Below are positions 45,539 to 55,504 of a stretch of 64,000 nucleotides of DNA, piece by piece. Position numbers and translations under genes: made by a program. The stretch lies in NCBI RefSeq assembly GCF_008630635.1, contig NZ_CP043869.1, positions 868,001-932,000 of the forward strand. The letters are read 5' to 3'. Position 1 is the first letter of the stretch. Every line of letters begins with the position of its first letter. Source of the stretch: Neptunomonas concharum. GTDB lineage: Bacteria > Pseudomonadota > Gammaproteobacteria > Pseudomonadales > Balneatricaceae. The notes under the pieces were generated by a model. That model was not told where the DNA came from, searched no databases, and worked only from the letters and a program-made list of their open reading frames with translations.

Positions 45539-45725
45539 TTACATGCTCCTTGCTTGTAGAAAATGTAACCAGATATTAGCAGAGCAATAAACGCACATGC
45601 AATATAAAGGCAACAATAAATTGATTAAATGTTGCACAGCGCCGACAGAGTGACTTAAAATAACTTCGCAATGCAGCAAAGGGCGATGGATATATACACG
45701 CTGCAGTTTATCAAGGGTTGGACAG

Positions 45726-47180
45726 ATGGAATTACACACAACGCATCAGGCAGTATCTGCCTTTCCGTCTCGTCGCAGGCGCCTACTTAAAAATCACGAA
45801 AACCTCATGTTTTGGGTACAGGTTCTCGCTGACATAGGCGCGGCGCTCCTGCTGTTACTACTGCTTACCTACCTTAAAATCGACTCACTACCTATGCAAT
45901 ATCGTTTTTTGGGGGTCATTGTTGTTATCAGCATGTTTGGTATCTACACCGCCCGTGGCGTATACCGGCAATCCGCCAGCTACTGGCGTACAGCATTACG
46001 CATTGCGGTGGCGTGGGGGCTGTGCTTGGTACTGTGGCTATTCTTAGGGTTTATCACCAAAACTACCGACTTATTCTCCCGCGAGGTAGTGCTAATCTGG
46101 GCGCCCATTGTGCTATTAGTACAGCTACTAAACTCCATTACGCTGGCTTACCTTAACCGGCAGTATAAAGCTCGCTACGCGAAGCCGATCCCGACACTGG
46201 TGATAGGCCAAAGCAACATAGCCCATCATCTGATAAAAAGCTTGAACAGCAACAGCTGGCTAAGGGATCGTGTAATCGGCATTGTGCAAAGCTATGAAGA
46301 CACACTGGATAGTACTCCGACATCGAGAGAAAAAAGTACCTTACCTATACTCGGTAACATCGCCTCATTACGGGGTATTATCAAAGAGCACAACATCAAA
46401 CGTATCTATATTGCACTGCCGTTAAGCGAATCCGAACAGATCGAAGGGCTGCATATCGACCTGCTGGACCAAAATGTCGATGTGATCTGGGCACCAGACA
46501 TCTTCGCCATGAACCTGCTCAACCACTCCGTACGCGAAGTCGCAGGGGTGCCGCTGATATCCCTGAATGAAAGCCCACTAACGGCATCGAGGGTGCCCAT
46601 GATCCTGAAAAATGCGATGGATAAAACCTGTGCCACCCTTGGTCTGATAGCGTTAGCTCCGCTATTTTTAGTGATCGCCATCCTAATTAAACGGTCATCC
46701 CCTGGCCCAGTGTTTTACCAACAAAACCGTACCGGCTTTGATGGGCAAATCTTTAAAGTGTATAAATTCCGCAGTATGAAACTGCACGACGATGCCGAGG
46801 TTGTACAACAAGCCACCAAAGAAGACCCGCGCATCACCAAAATTGGCAAGTTTATACGCCGCACCTCCATCGATGAGCTGCCCCAACTGATTAACGTACT
46901 CAACGGCACCATGTCATTAGTCGGGCCGCGCCCCCACGCGGTATCCCACAACAACTACTACAGTGACAAAATCGACGCCTACCTTGCCCGCCACCGTATT
47001 AAGCCTGGAATTACCGGCTTGGCACAGATTAGAGGATTTAGGGGGGAGACAGAAACTCTCGATAAAATGGAGCGGCGGGTAGAGTATGATCTGGCGTATA
47101 TCAACAACTGGTCGTTGGCGTTGGATATAAAGATACTTATTAAAACGCCGGTGAGTCTTTTTGCCAAAGATATATATTAA
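45726..47180 (+). CDS. Undecaprenyl-phosphate sugar phosphotransferase (polyprenyl glycosylphosphotransferase, WcaJ-like)
   Basis: This enzyme starts repeat-unit assembly by moving a sugar-1-phosphate, probably glucose or galactose, to undecaprenyl phosphate. The 484-residue protein has four N-terminal membrane segments (about 25-145) and a CoA-binding-like Rossmann region (TLVIGQSNIAHHLIKSL near 155). A fifth, re-entrant segment is near 300. The C-terminal catalytic domain has KRSSPGPVFYQQNRTGFDGQIFKVYKFRSM, RRTSIDELPQLINVLNGTMSLVGPRPHA and HRIKPGITGLAQIRGFRGET. It is the first plus-strand gene of the locus, 187 bp from the divergent small secreted protein gene. Confidence 0.93.
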   Translation: MELHTTHQAVSAFPSRRRRLLKNHENLMFWVQVLADIGAALLLLLLLTYLKIDSLPMQYRFLGVIVVISMFGIYTARGVYRQSASYWRTALRIAVAWGLCLVLWLFLGFITKTTDLFSREVVLIWAPIVLLVQLLNSITLAYLNRQYKARYAKPIPTLVIGQSNIAHHLIKSLNSNSWLRDRVIGIVQSYEDTLDSTPTSREKSTLPILGNIASLRGIIKEHNIKRIYIALPLSESEQIEGLHIDLLDQNVDVIWAPDIFAMNLLNHSVREVAGVPLISLNESPLTASRVPMILKNAMDKTCATLGLIALAPLFLVIAILIKRSSPGPVFYQQNRTGFDGQIFKVYKFRSMKLHDDAEVVQQATKEDPRITKIGKFIRRTSIDELPQLINVLNGTMSLVGPRPHAVSHNNYYSDKIDAYLARHRIKPGITGLAQIRGFRGETETLDKMERRVEYDLAYINNWSLALDIKILIKTPVSLFAKDIY

Positions 47181-47199
47181 GTTGTAGCAAGGAAGTTGA

Positions 47200-48210
47200 A
47201 TGAAGTTTTTAGTGACAGGTGCTGCTGGATTTATAGGGATGCACACGGCAAGGCGTTTGTTGGATGACGGGCATGAAGTTGTCGGCTTAGATAACCTTAA
47301 TGACTATTACGATGTAGGTCTAAAACATGCACGGTTAAAGCAGTTAACGCCATATTCTGCCTTTAGATTTGTAAAGATGGATGTAGCTGACAGAGATGGA
47401 ATCGCGCAACTGTTTAAAGAAGAACAATTTCAGCGTGTGATCCACTTAGCTGCGCAAGCGGGTGTGCGTTATTCGATAGAAAATCCAATGGCCTATATAG
47501 ATTCAAACCTCGTAGGCATGGCGACTATTCTAGAAGGTTGTAGGCACAATAAAGTCGAACATTTGGTGTACGCCTCTTCTAGTTCGGTTTATGGAGCAAA
47601 TGCAAAAACCCCCTTCTCTGAAAGTGATAGAGTTGATAATCCTGTGTCTCTGTATGCAGCAACTAAAAAATCTAATGAGTTGATGGCCCATACATACAGT
47701 CATCTGTATTCCTTGCCAACTACAGGTCTGCGCTTTTTTACTGTATATGGTCCGTGGGGGCGGCCAGATATGGCACCTTGGTTGTTTACTGAAGCCATTC
47801 TGAAAGGGCAGCCAATTAAAGTATTTAATAACGGAAAAATGCAGCGTGACTTTACCTATATAGATGATATTGTTCAAGGCGTGATTCGTATTCAGAATTT
47901 TGTACCTCGAAGAGATGATAAGATGGGCATAGATAGTCCTTCGGAGAACATAGCCCCTTATAAGATATATAACATCGGAAACAATGAACCGATCGAATTG
48001 ATGGAATTTATTCGAGCAATTGAAGAGTCTACTGGTGAGAAAGCCATAAAAGAATATTTACCTATGCAGCCTGGTGACGTTCCTGTTACATATGCCGATA
48101 TAGTAGTACTTGATAACGTTATTTCTTTTAAGCCTAATAGTAGGATTGAAAAAGGAGTTGGTGATTTTGTGAGCTGGTACATGAAATATATAGCTGGTAG
48201 TTATGATTAA
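47200..48210 (+). CDS. UDP-glucuronate 4-epimerase-like NAD-dependent epimerase
   Basis: The 336-residue extended SDR has the NAD motif VTGAAGFIGMHTARRL (5-20) and DNLNDYYDVGLKHARL (31-46), the signature of the UDP-GlcA 4-epimerase group. It also has SSSSVYGAN and the catalytic Tyr152-x3-Lys156 in LYAATKKSNE. It should interconvert UDP-glucuronate and UDP-galacturonate, using UDP-glucuronate from the ugd product at 54307. It overlaps the flippase gene by eight bases. Confidence 0.88.
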   Translation: MKFLVTGAAGFIGMHTARRLLDDGHEVVGLDNLNDYYDVGLKHARLKQLTPYSAFRFVKMDVADRDGIAQLFKEEQFQRVIHLAAQAGVRYSIENPMAYIDSNLVGMATILEGCRHNKVEHLVYASSSSVYGANAKTPFSESDRVDNPVSLYAATKKSNELMAHTYSHLYSLPTTGLRFFTVYGPWGRPDMAPWLFTEAILKGQPIKVFNNGKMQRDFTYIDDIVQGVIRIQNFVPRRDDKMGIDSPSENIAPYKIYNIGNNEPIELMEFIRAIEESTGEKAIKEYLPMQPGDVPVTYADIVVLDNVISFKPNSRIEKGVGDFVSWYMKYIAGSYD

Positions 48211-49393
48211 AAAACTGGTTAGTGTTTTTTTTGGCAATGGCTTGCATGCGTTATCGCAACTTTTATTGGTTGTATATATGGGGAGATTTTTAGGAGAGGA
48301 GGTTTTATCAGAGTATGTTTTTTCTGTAGCATTATGTAGTCCGGTGTATATGTTTTTTGGTGGTGGAGTAAGAAATCTCTGCTCTGTTGATGTGCAGTTT
48401 AAATACTCAGATTCAAATTATTTTGAAAGTAGACTTTACTTTTTATTCTTAGGGGTTATCTCAATACTCTCTATTACCTTTTTCTTAGATATGGAACTAG
48501 GTTATATATTTTATTATGTTCTTGCGTTAAAGATTCTAGAGAGTGGTCTTGAGACTTTATATGGTGCATTTCAAAGAGTCATAAATTATGAATTGATAAG
48601 GAATTATAATGTCGTTAGGTCTGTTTCTGTCGTTATTCTAATATGCTTCATGTTGTTTTTTGATTGGTTCTGTTTAAGGTATTATTTTTTATTCCAGATT
48701 TTCATATTAGTTTTTATTTTACTGTCTGCCCTTAAGGGGCTTGATGGAACGCTGCACTTTGATGGTGTTGCTTTGGCTAGTAAGATTTTCTGTTTAAGTT
48801 TATCTTTTGGTGTGATGGCAATGGTTTCAAATCTTAACCTTAATCTTCCTAGATTTTTTTTAGGTCTACGTAGTAGTTCCGATCTTGCAATATATGCTTT
48901 GTTATATCAAATAGTTTTTATTGGGAGTGTTGTTGTAATTGCGTTATCACAGTTTTTTTTACCTGTAATGGCGAAGTTTTGGAGTGAGGCTAATTATAAG
49001 GTATGGTTTGTTTTTTTAATGAGACTATATGCCGGGTGTGGGTTTGTTGTCTTGCTGTCGATTTTCTTTTCCTATTTTTATGGTGTTAAGCTCTTCAACT
49101 TGGTTTTCGGTGTGTCGTATTCTGTAGAATGGTTGGATATTGCTTTAATGCAGATTCTTGGTTTATTTTCATATTGTCTAAACATATCCAGTGTTGCTTT
49201 TCAGTCTAGTGTAAAGATAGGGGTGGTAAAGTGGGGTGTGTACTCAACATTTTTGCACGGCGCTTTACTGTTTTTTTTGACTCCTTTGATAGGGGTAAAT
49301 GGTGCGGTATTTTCAACTATTGCTTACTTGATTATATATAACTCTGCTCTTCTTTTTCTTGTCTTTAAGAATTACTATAAGGTAAAGGTTTAA
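48203..49393 (+). CDS. Wzx-type flippase (polysaccharide biosynthesis membrane protein)
   Basis: The 396-residue protein is hydrophobic with about 12 membrane segments. It opens MIKKLVSVFFGNGLHALSQLLLVVYMGRFLGEEVLSEYVFSVALCSPVYMFFGGGVRN, the pattern of MATE/Wzx lipid-linked oligosaccharide flippases. It would move the undecaprenyl-linked repeat unit across the inner membrane. Base use turns markedly AT-rich from here to about 54250, unlike the flanks. No closer subfamily is claimed. Confidence 0.85.
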   Translation: MIKKLVSVFFGNGLHALSQLLLVVYMGRFLGEEVLSEYVFSVALCSPVYMFFGGGVRNLCSVDVQFKYSDSNYFESRLYFLFLGVISILSITFFLDMELGYIFYYVLALKILESGLETLYGAFQRVINYELIRNYNVVRSVSVVILICFMLFFDWFCLRYYFLFQIFILVFILLSALKGLDGTLHFDGVALASKIFCLSLSFGVMAMVSNLNLNLPRFFLGLRSSSDLAIYALLYQIVFIGSVVVIALSQFFLPVMAKFWSEANYKVWFVFLMRLYAGCGFVVLLSIFFSYFYGVKLFNLVFGVSYSVEWLDIALMQILGLFSYCLNISSVAFQSSVKIGVVKWGVYSTFLHGALLFFLTPLIGVNGAVFSTIAYLIIYNSALLFLVFKNYYKVKV

Positions 49394-49394
49394 T

Positions 49395-50486
49395 ATGAAA
49401 ATTATACATGTTGCGGAAACGGTACATGGAGGTATAGCGACATATCTTAATGAAATAGTTCCAATTCAGTCGTTAAAGTATGGTAAGGAAAATGTTTATG
49501 TTCTCGCTCCAAGAGAGCAACTTGACTGTCTAGGAGAGGGTTTTAATAATTTTTCTTTTGAATCAAAGGGGCGAAGTTTTTTCAGTATATTTAATTTAAT
49601 TGTTGTTTATATAAAAGTAATGTCAAGTTTTAAGCCCGATGTGGTTCACATTCATAGTAGCTTTGCCGGTTTTTTTTGTAGGACTGTACATTTATTTTTA
49701 TTTAAAAAAGTTGCTGTTGTCTATTGCTCTCATGGCTGGTCTTTCTCTATGAGTACTGGGCCTTTTAAGAAAAATATTTATGCGCTTGTGGAGCGATGCC
49801 TATCTGTACTTACAGATAGAATAGTTTGTATTTCAAAATTTGAGAAGAAACTGGCGGTAAGTTATGGTTTCTCAGAAAAAAAGTGTGTTGTTGTATACAA
49901 CGGGATATCTAGAACACCCCCAGATTTTGTTGAGGGTGGTGTTTTAGATAGCAATGATAAAGTGAAATTTTTGTTTGTTGGTCGATTTCACCATGCAAAA
50001 GGATTTGACTTGTTAATTCCAATCTTTGAAAGATTAAAGGGGAAAGCGGATTTGTATGTGGCAGGGGGGGCGAGACTAGATAATGAGTTGGATTTCTCTG
50101 TTCCTGATAATGTACATAAACTTGGCTGGCTATCAAGTGAGGAGTTGCAGTTCTACTATCAAATTTGTGATGCAGTGATAGTTCCTTCGAGATGGGAAGG
50201 ATTTGGTTTTGTAGCAGTAGAAGCAATGAGACAAAAAAAAGCTGTTTTTGGAAGTTCGAGTGGTGGTATTCCAGAAACTATCATATCAGGTAAAACAGGT
50301 ATTATTTTCAATATTGATGAAACTCCTGAGTCAATATCTGAAAAAATATTGCTTTACACTAAAGCAGACCTCAGAGATATGGGTGAAAATGGTTATGTAC
50401 ACTTTCTGAATAATTTTTTAGTTGACAGCACTGTTTCTGGTTTGGATAAGGTTTATTTGGAGAGTCTGAAGTGTCGAAAAAGATAG
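49395..50486 (+). CDS. Glycosyltransferase family 4
   Basis: The 363-residue GT-B fold protein has an N-terminal acceptor domain (MKIIHVAETVHGGIATYLNEIVPIQS; DVVHIHSSFAGF). The donor domain has KFLFVGRFHHAKGFDLLIPIFERLKG near 195 and the retaining-type EX7E-like motif VPSRWEGFGFVAVEAMRQKKAVFGSSSGGIPETI near 270. Donor and acceptor sugars cannot be read from the sequence. Its end overlaps the pyruvyl transferase gene by 16 bases. Confidence 0.92.
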   Translation: MKIIHVAETVHGGIATYLNEIVPIQSLKYGKENVYVLAPREQLDCLGEGFNNFSFESKGRSFFSIFNLIVVYIKVMSSFKPDVVHIHSSFAGFFCRTVHLFLFKKVAVVYCSHGWSFSMSTGPFKKNIYALVERCLSVLTDRIVCISKFEKKLAVSYGFSEKKCVVVYNGISRTPPDFVEGGVLDSNDKVKFLFVGRFHHAKGFDLLIPIFERLKGKADLYVAGGARLDNELDFSVPDNVHKLGWLSSEELQFYYQICDAVIVPSRWEGFGFVAVEAMRQKKAVFGSSSGGIPETIISGKTGIIFNIDETPESISEKILLYTKADLRDMGENGYVHFLNNFLVDSTVSGLDKVYLESLKCRKR

Positions 50487-51637
50487 TACTAATTACTGCA
50501 AAATATAGTGACAATCTTGGTGATGGTGTTATAGCAGATAATGTGCGTTATATACTATCTAGTAAGATAGGTGGCTCTTTCGAGGTGGTTGATCTTGATA
50601 TGTCTGGGCGAAGAGGCTACTCAAAAATTGGTGGTGTATCAAAGATTAAAAATATTGCTCTTAATATGCCATATATCTTAAGAACAATCTTAGTTATATT
50701 AAAGTGGAACTTTGTTGATAAAAGAAGGATAAAGTCATACTTGAATTCTGAGAAAATTCTTGATGGCGAAGTTAAAATAGTTTTCGGAGGAGGGCAAGTT
50801 ATTCATGATAATAATCTTAGTTTCCCATTAAAACTTAACTTCATTATATCATATGCAGAAAGTAGAGGTGTTGACGTTGGCTTTATTGGTTGTGGGGTTG
50901 GACGTAAAAGCTCCTGGTATGGAGAATTTCTCTTAAAAAGGGCTCTGTCTAGGCCTTGTGTGACCTCGGTTTTTTTAAGGGATTCAAGCTCGGTTGAACA
51001 GTTTAATCGTAGGTTTTCCAATAGTGGTGTTTTATTGGCTCAAGGGACTTACGATCCCGCATTTTACTCTGCCGAGGCGTATTCTATCAATGAGAAGAGT
51101 GTTGCAGGAAGAGTTGGCATAGGTATAGCTTGTCCGAATGATTTGCAAGCAAGTGCGGGTAAAGATTTTCGATTTGATAAAGATATTTTAAAAGAAAATT
51201 TTATAAGACTTGCAGAATTACTTATTGAATTTGGTTATGATGTTTTGTTTTATACAAATGGATCGTATGATGATGAGAAGTATCTTTCCTTTGTTTTAGA
51301 AGGCACTAAGTATAAGCGCATTGTTAGGCCATCTTCACCCTATGAATTGGTGCAAACTATCGCACAATTTTCTTGTGTGGTGTCGCATAGGCTTCATTCT
51401 TCAATTATAGCTAGATCCTTAGGTCTTAAGTCAGTTGGGCTGACATGGGATAAAAAAGTTGAATCATTTTATGATGATATAGCTCAAAAAGATTTCTGTG
51501 TAAAAGGAGATATATTTTCTCCTGATGATGTTTTTAATTTAATCAAGAGAGCTATAAACTTACCTATAATTGATATTACTGAATATAAGAGAAAAATAGA
51601 GGCTCAGTTAAAAAGTTTTGTTGGAGGTAAGCAATGA
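50471..51637 (+). CDS. Polysaccharide pyruvyl transferase family protein
   Basis: The 388-residue protein has the CsaB/PssM-like signatures. The N-terminus is KIVLITAKYSDNLGDGVIADNVRYIL with Asn-Leu-Gly-Asp. Next come VKIVFGGGQVIHDN and DVGFIGCGVGRKSS, and the C-terminal CVVSHRLHSSIIARSLGLKSVGLTWDKKVESF has the conserved His-Arg-x-His. These enzymes transfer pyruvate from PEP to a sugar as a ketal, adding negative charge. The start is GTG at 50471. It is coupled to the next gene through an ATGA overlap. Confidence 0.88.
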   Translation: MSKKIVLITAKYSDNLGDGVIADNVRYILSSKIGGSFEVVDLDMSGRRGYSKIGGVSKIKNIALNMPYILRTILVILKWNFVDKRRIKSYLNSEKILDGEVKIVFGGGQVIHDNNLSFPLKLNFIISYAESRGVDVGFIGCGVGRKSSWYGEFLLKRALSRPCVTSVFLRDSSSVEQFNRRFSNSGVLLAQGTYDPAFYSAEAYSINEKSVAGRVGIGIACPNDLQASAGKDFRFDKDILKENFIRLAELLIEFGYDVLFYTNGSYDDEKYLSFVLEGTKYKRIVRPSSPYELVQTIAQFSCVVSHRLHSSIIARSLGLKSVGLTWDKKVESFYDDIAQKDFCVKGDIFSPDDVFNLIKRAINLPIIDITEYKRKIEAQLKSFVGGKQ

Positions 51638-52794
51638 GAGTTTACGTCGTGCGTGATGGACACTTTACTGCTAGTGTAGATGGTCCGTCATCTAGGGTTG
51701 TATCTTATGAAAATTTTTCAAAAAGATATCTTGTTGCTTTTGATAGAGTTACCTTAATAGGCCGTTTATTTGACAGGGAAGACCAAAAAGCAAACCCGGT
51801 GGTAGGTGATTGTGTTGATTTTCTGGCAGTTCCAGGTTACAAGGGGCCTATTGGGTTTATTAAAGTAATACCTAAAATATTGAAGCTAATTTCTGGTATT
51901 GATAAAGAGTCAGCTTTTATTTTACGCTTGCCTGCTACTCTTCCGCTTATCTTGGGAGTATATTTGAAACTATTGAAAATTCCATACGCAGTAGAAGTAG
52001 TCGGTGATCCGTATGATGCGTACAGCCCAGCTGTGCTGAATAGGCGTTTTTCTAGATTTTTTCAATTTATTTTTACTAAGGCAACAAAAACTATTGCTGG
52101 TAATGCCTTAGCAGCTTCTTATGTAACAGAGTTTACCTTGCAGAAATCCTATCCTGCTTTAAAAAGTACTTTTCAGACTCATTATACTTCTTTGGACTTG
52201 CCAGATGATGCTTTAGTTCAAAGTTGCAGAGAGTACTCATCTCTTCAGCCCTTTGTTATAGTACATGTAGGATTGATGGAGTCTGACTATAAAGGGCATA
52301 TGCAATTAATAGATGCTGTTAGTTCTCTTGTTAAAAAGGGGATGGATCTAAGAGTAAATTTCGTAGGGGATGGATCATTAAGACAAAAGTACGAGGATTA
52401 CGTTAAGTCTATTGGGCTTCCAGAATATTTTAGTTTTAAGGGTATGAAATCAGCAGGACACGAAGTATGGAGTGAATTGGATATGGGTGATTTATTTGTC
52501 TTACCCTCGCTTCAGGAAGGCTTGCCTCGAGCAATGATAGAAGCTATGGCACGAGGTTTACCTTGTATTGGCACTAATGTTGGTGGTGTTCATGAGCTTA
52601 TTCCATCTGAATTTATTGCTGAACCTGGTGATGTTAATGATTTGGCTAAAAAGATTGAGTTTGTTCTAAGTACCCCGAGTGTATTGTCTAGCATGTCGAG
52701 GGCTAACTTATCCAAAGCTAGAGAGTATATCAGAACGAACGTCGAGTCTAGGCGAGTTCTCTTTTATAAAAAAGTTCTAGAGTGCTACTCTTAA
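51634..52794 (+). CDS. Glycosyltransferase family 4
   Basis: The 386-residue GT-B protein has VIVHVGLMESDYKGHMQLIDAVSSLVKKGMDLRVNFVGDGSLRQKYEDYV (donor domain, near 210-260). The motif LFVLPSLQEGLPRAMIEAMARGLPCIGTNVGGVHELI follows near 290-320, with both glutamates of EX7E. The N-terminal half is diverged. Specificity is unknown. Its stop TAA is followed at once by the ATG of the polymerase gene. Confidence 0.9.
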   Translation: MRVYVVRDGHFTASVDGPSSRVVSYENFSKRYLVAFDRVTLIGRLFDREDQKANPVVGDCVDFLAVPGYKGPIGFIKVIPKILKLISGIDKESAFILRLPATLPLILGVYLKLLKIPYAVEVVGDPYDAYSPAVLNRRFSRFFQFIFTKATKTIAGNALAASYVTEFTLQKSYPALKSTFQTHYTSLDLPDDALVQSCREYSSLQPFVIVHVGLMESDYKGHMQLIDAVSSLVKKGMDLRVNFVGDGSLRQKYEDYVKSIGLPEYFSFKGMKSAGHEVWSELDMGDLFVLPSLQEGLPRAMIEAMARGLPCIGTNVGGVHELIPSEFIAEPGDVNDLAKKIEFVLSTPSVLSSMSRANLSKAREYIRTNVESRRVLFYKKVLECYS

Positions 52795-54243
52795 ATGCAG
52801 GGCTTTATTCTTTCTCAACTAATTCTTTTGGTATCGACCTTTTATCTTGTCTTTTTCGAAGAGGTTGATATTGATATTTTCTTTGTATTCAGCTTCATTA
52901 CAGTTTCTATTCTTGCTAAAGAAGCTGGTGATTGGCTCCTGGGAAGGCGCTGTCTTTTTGACCCAGCTTCCTTTGTGTCAATTTTTTCTTACGTTTACTT
53001 TTTTTTTAGTCCTATTCTTCAGAGGCATTGGCAATTTTGGCCTTCCTTCCCTGAGTTACAGTTCTATGATGGATGGTTGATTTTTTGGTCGTTTCTTATG
53101 ATGTTTGGAGCATTAATTTATCGCTTTTCAGCTATGCTTCTAACTCCTTTTATGAATAAACCATCGATGTATATATATTCTTTCGATAAGAGAAGATTTT
53201 ATTTCTTATCTATAGTTTTTACTTTTATTGGTGCTTTATCTCAGTTGTTTATTTATATAAAATTTGGTGGTGTTTCTGGATTCATGAACACTTTTACAGA
53301 AAGGCAAGACTTATCAGCTGCAGTTTTTGATCCTTTTTCCGGTATGGGCGTTCAAATGCTTCTTGCGGACGGCTATAGAAATGCCTTTGCTGTTTTATTA
53401 GTGGTTTATTTTATGGATAAACCTGTTAGAAATAAATGGTGGTTTTTTCCCGCAATTATTTTGATTATGGTTTTTGTTAATTTTATTTTTGGAGGGTTGA
53501 AAGGTAGTAGAGGAGCGGTCGTTTACTCTCTTTTTTGGGGTGTAGGTATGTATCACTTTTTTATAAAGAAAATAAGTATTAAATATGCTGTTTCTGGTAT
53601 TTTGTTCTTATTTGTTTTTCTTAATTCCTACTATTGGTATAAGTTTGCCGGTTTGGATGGCCTTCAAGCAATATGGGATTCTGAGTATCGCTCTACTTTA
53701 AACCAAGGCCTAAGAGAGGAAAATGTTAAATTCGTTTTAAGTCGTGATTTAGGGAGAATGGACTTTCAAACATTAACTCTTCGAAAAGTGCTTGATGATG
53801 ATTTTGATTTAAGTTTGGGTAGATCTTATATTTCGTCGATTTTTTCTATCATACCTGATAGCTTGTTGTCCCAAGAAAATAAAATGCCTTCTATAACGAA
53901 AGAAAAAACAGAGTTGATTTTTGGTTCTGGTAGCTATGTGCATGGTGATATAAGGGCTACAACTAATTTACTTGGTCAGTATGGCGAGCTTTTTGTTAAC
54001 TTCGGCTTGGTCGGAGGTTTTGCTTTTTTTACCTTTATTGCTTTTTTTGTCACATTTATTAAAAAATTCGTCGTTGGGCTAGACTCAAAAGATGTTCGTC
54101 TTTTGTTGGTGCCTATGCTATCTCTGCTGGTAATAAAATTTTTCATGTATGATAGCGCTGTTTTTTCTCAATTTTTGTTGAGAAATTTTATATATATAAT
54201 GCCTCTCTATGCTTTTTCTCTAGTAAGAAATCAAAGAGGTTAG
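52795..54243 (+). CDS. Wzy-like oligosaccharide repeat-unit polymerase
   Basis: The 482-residue protein has about 11-12 membrane segments and a large periplasmic loop around residues 275-395. Its SLGRSYISSIFSIIPDSLL and GDIRATTNLLGQYGELFVNFGLVGGF segments resemble the oligosaccharide repeat unit polymerase family, not Wzy_C. Wzy proteins are highly variable. This call rests on topology, on the GQYGE(L)xxNFG pattern and on position after the flippase and transferases. It is the last gene of the AT-rich block. Confidence 0.8.
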   Translation: MQGFILSQLILLVSTFYLVFFEEVDIDIFFVFSFITVSILAKEAGDWLLGRRCLFDPASFVSIFSYVYFFFSPILQRHWQFWPSFPELQFYDGWLIFWSFLMMFGALIYRFSAMLLTPFMNKPSMYIYSFDKRRFYFLSIVFTFIGALSQLFIYIKFGGVSGFMNTFTERQDLSAAVFDPFSGMGVQMLLADGYRNAFAVLLVVYFMDKPVRNKWWFFPAIILIMVFVNFIFGGLKGSRGAVVYSLFWGVGMYHFFIKKISIKYAVSGILFLFVFLNSYYWYKFAGLDGLQAIWDSEYRSTLNQGLREENVKFVLSRDLGRMDFQTLTLRKVLDDDFDLSLGRSYISSIFSIIPDSLLSQENKMPSITKEKTELIFGSGSYVHGDIRATTNLLGQYGELFVNFGLVGGFAFFTFIAFFVTFIKKFVVGLDSKDVRLLLVPMLSLLVIKFFMYDSAVFSQFLLRNFIYIMPLYAFSLVRNQRG

Positions 54244-54306
54244 TTATTTGATTTTTCCTTTTAAAAGCGTTTTAGTCTTTATTTTTCCCCTACTAAGGAT
54301 GTCTTT

Positions 54307-55473
54307 ATGAGAATAACCATCGCAGGTACCGGCTATGTTGGTTTATCCAATGCTATGTTGCTGGCGCAGCATAATGAAGTGGTCGCGGTGGATATTATCC
54401 CCGAAAAGGTCGCGATGCTTAACAACAAGCAATCGCCTATTGTTGATGCGGAGATCGAAGATTTTCTCGCCAACAAGCCGTTAAACTTTACCGCTACGCT
54501 GGATAAAGCACAGGCTTATCAAGCTGCTGATTATGTGATTATTGCAACGCCTACCGATTACGACCCTGATACCAACTACTTTAATACCCGCTCCGTTGAG
54601 TCGGTGATTAAGGATGTGATGGCCATCAACCCTGATGCGATCATGGTAATTAAGTCTACCGTGCCTGTGGGTTATACGGCTCGTATTAAGCAGGCGTTAG
54701 GTTGCGATAATATTCTCTTCTCCCCTGAGTTTCTCCGTGAAGGGCGGGCGCTTTATGATAATTTGCACCCTTCGCGCATTATTGTGGGGGAGCGCAGCGA
54801 GCGTGCGCGTGTCTTTGCCGATCTTTTGGTACAGGGGGCGGTTAAGCCAGATATTCCGGTGTTGTTTACCGATGCAACCGAGGCCGAGGCCGTTAAGCTG
54901 TTTTCTAACACCTATTTGGCGATGCGTGTGGCATATTTTAATGAGCTAGATAGCTACGCCGAAACCCACGGGCTGGATACTCGCCAGATTATCCAAGGTG
55001 TTGGGTTAGACCCTCGCATTGGTAACCATTATAACAACCCGTCGTTTGGTTACGGTGGTTATTGTTTACCCAAGGATACTAAGCAGTTGCTGGCAAACTT
55101 CCAAGACGTGCCCAGTAACATGGTGCGTGCCATTGTGGATGCTAACACCACCCGTAAAGATTTTATTGCTGATTCGGTGATTCGCCGCCAGCCTAAGGTG
55201 GTGGGGATCTACCGTTTGGTGATGAAGTCGGGCTCCGATAACTTTCGAGCATCGGCTATTCAGGGGATTATGAAGCGTATCAAAGCCAAAGGGATTGAGG
55301 TGATCGTGTATGAGCCGGTATTGGAGGAGGCTAGCTTCTTTAATTCGCGGGTCGAGCGTAACCTTGATCAATTTATGGCCGATGCCGATGTGATTATTGC
55401 TAACCGTCTCTCCTCAGAGCTAGAGGCCGTAGCAGATAAGGTCTACACCCGCGATCTGTTTGGCAGTGATTAG
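54307..55473 (+). CDS. ugd: UDP-glucose 6-dehydrogenase
   Basis: Ugd oxidises UDP-glucose to UDP-glucuronate with two NAD. The 388-residue protein is the short E. coli-type Ugd. It has [27 protein letters not shown] (NAD site, 4-30), KSTVPVGYT near 116, [23 protein letters not shown], Lys197 and Asn201 in [13 protein letters not shown], and the catalytic Cys253 in [16 protein letters not shown]. All key residues are present. GC content returns to the chromosomal level here. It feeds the epimerase at 47200. Confidence 0.97.
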   Translation: MRITIAGTGYVGLSNAMLLAQHNEVVAVDIIPEKVAMLNNKQSPIVDAEIEDFLANKPLNFTATLDKAQAYQAADYVIIATPTDYDPDTNYFNTRSVESVIKDVMAINPDAIMVIKSTVPVGYTARIKQALGCDNILFSPEFLREGRALYDNLHPSRIIVGERSERARVFADLLVQGAVKPDIPVLFTDATEAEAVKLFSNTYLAMRVAYFNELDSYAETHGLDTRQIIQGVGLDPRIGNHYNNPSFGYGGYCLPKDTKQLLANFQDVPSNMVRAIVDANTTRKDFIADSVIRRQPKVVGIYRLVMKSGSDNFRASAIQGIMKRIKAKGIEVIVYEPVLEEASFFNSRVERNLDQFMADADVIIANRLSSELEAVADKVYTRDLFGSD

Positions 55474-55504
55474 CGGCTTTTTATAGGGACATGAGGTTTT
55501 AGCT

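Noticed and set aside
45539-45725. JUMPstart/ops element for RfaH before the polysaccharide genes
   Set aside because: No GGCGGTAG motif is seen in the promoter gap on either strand.
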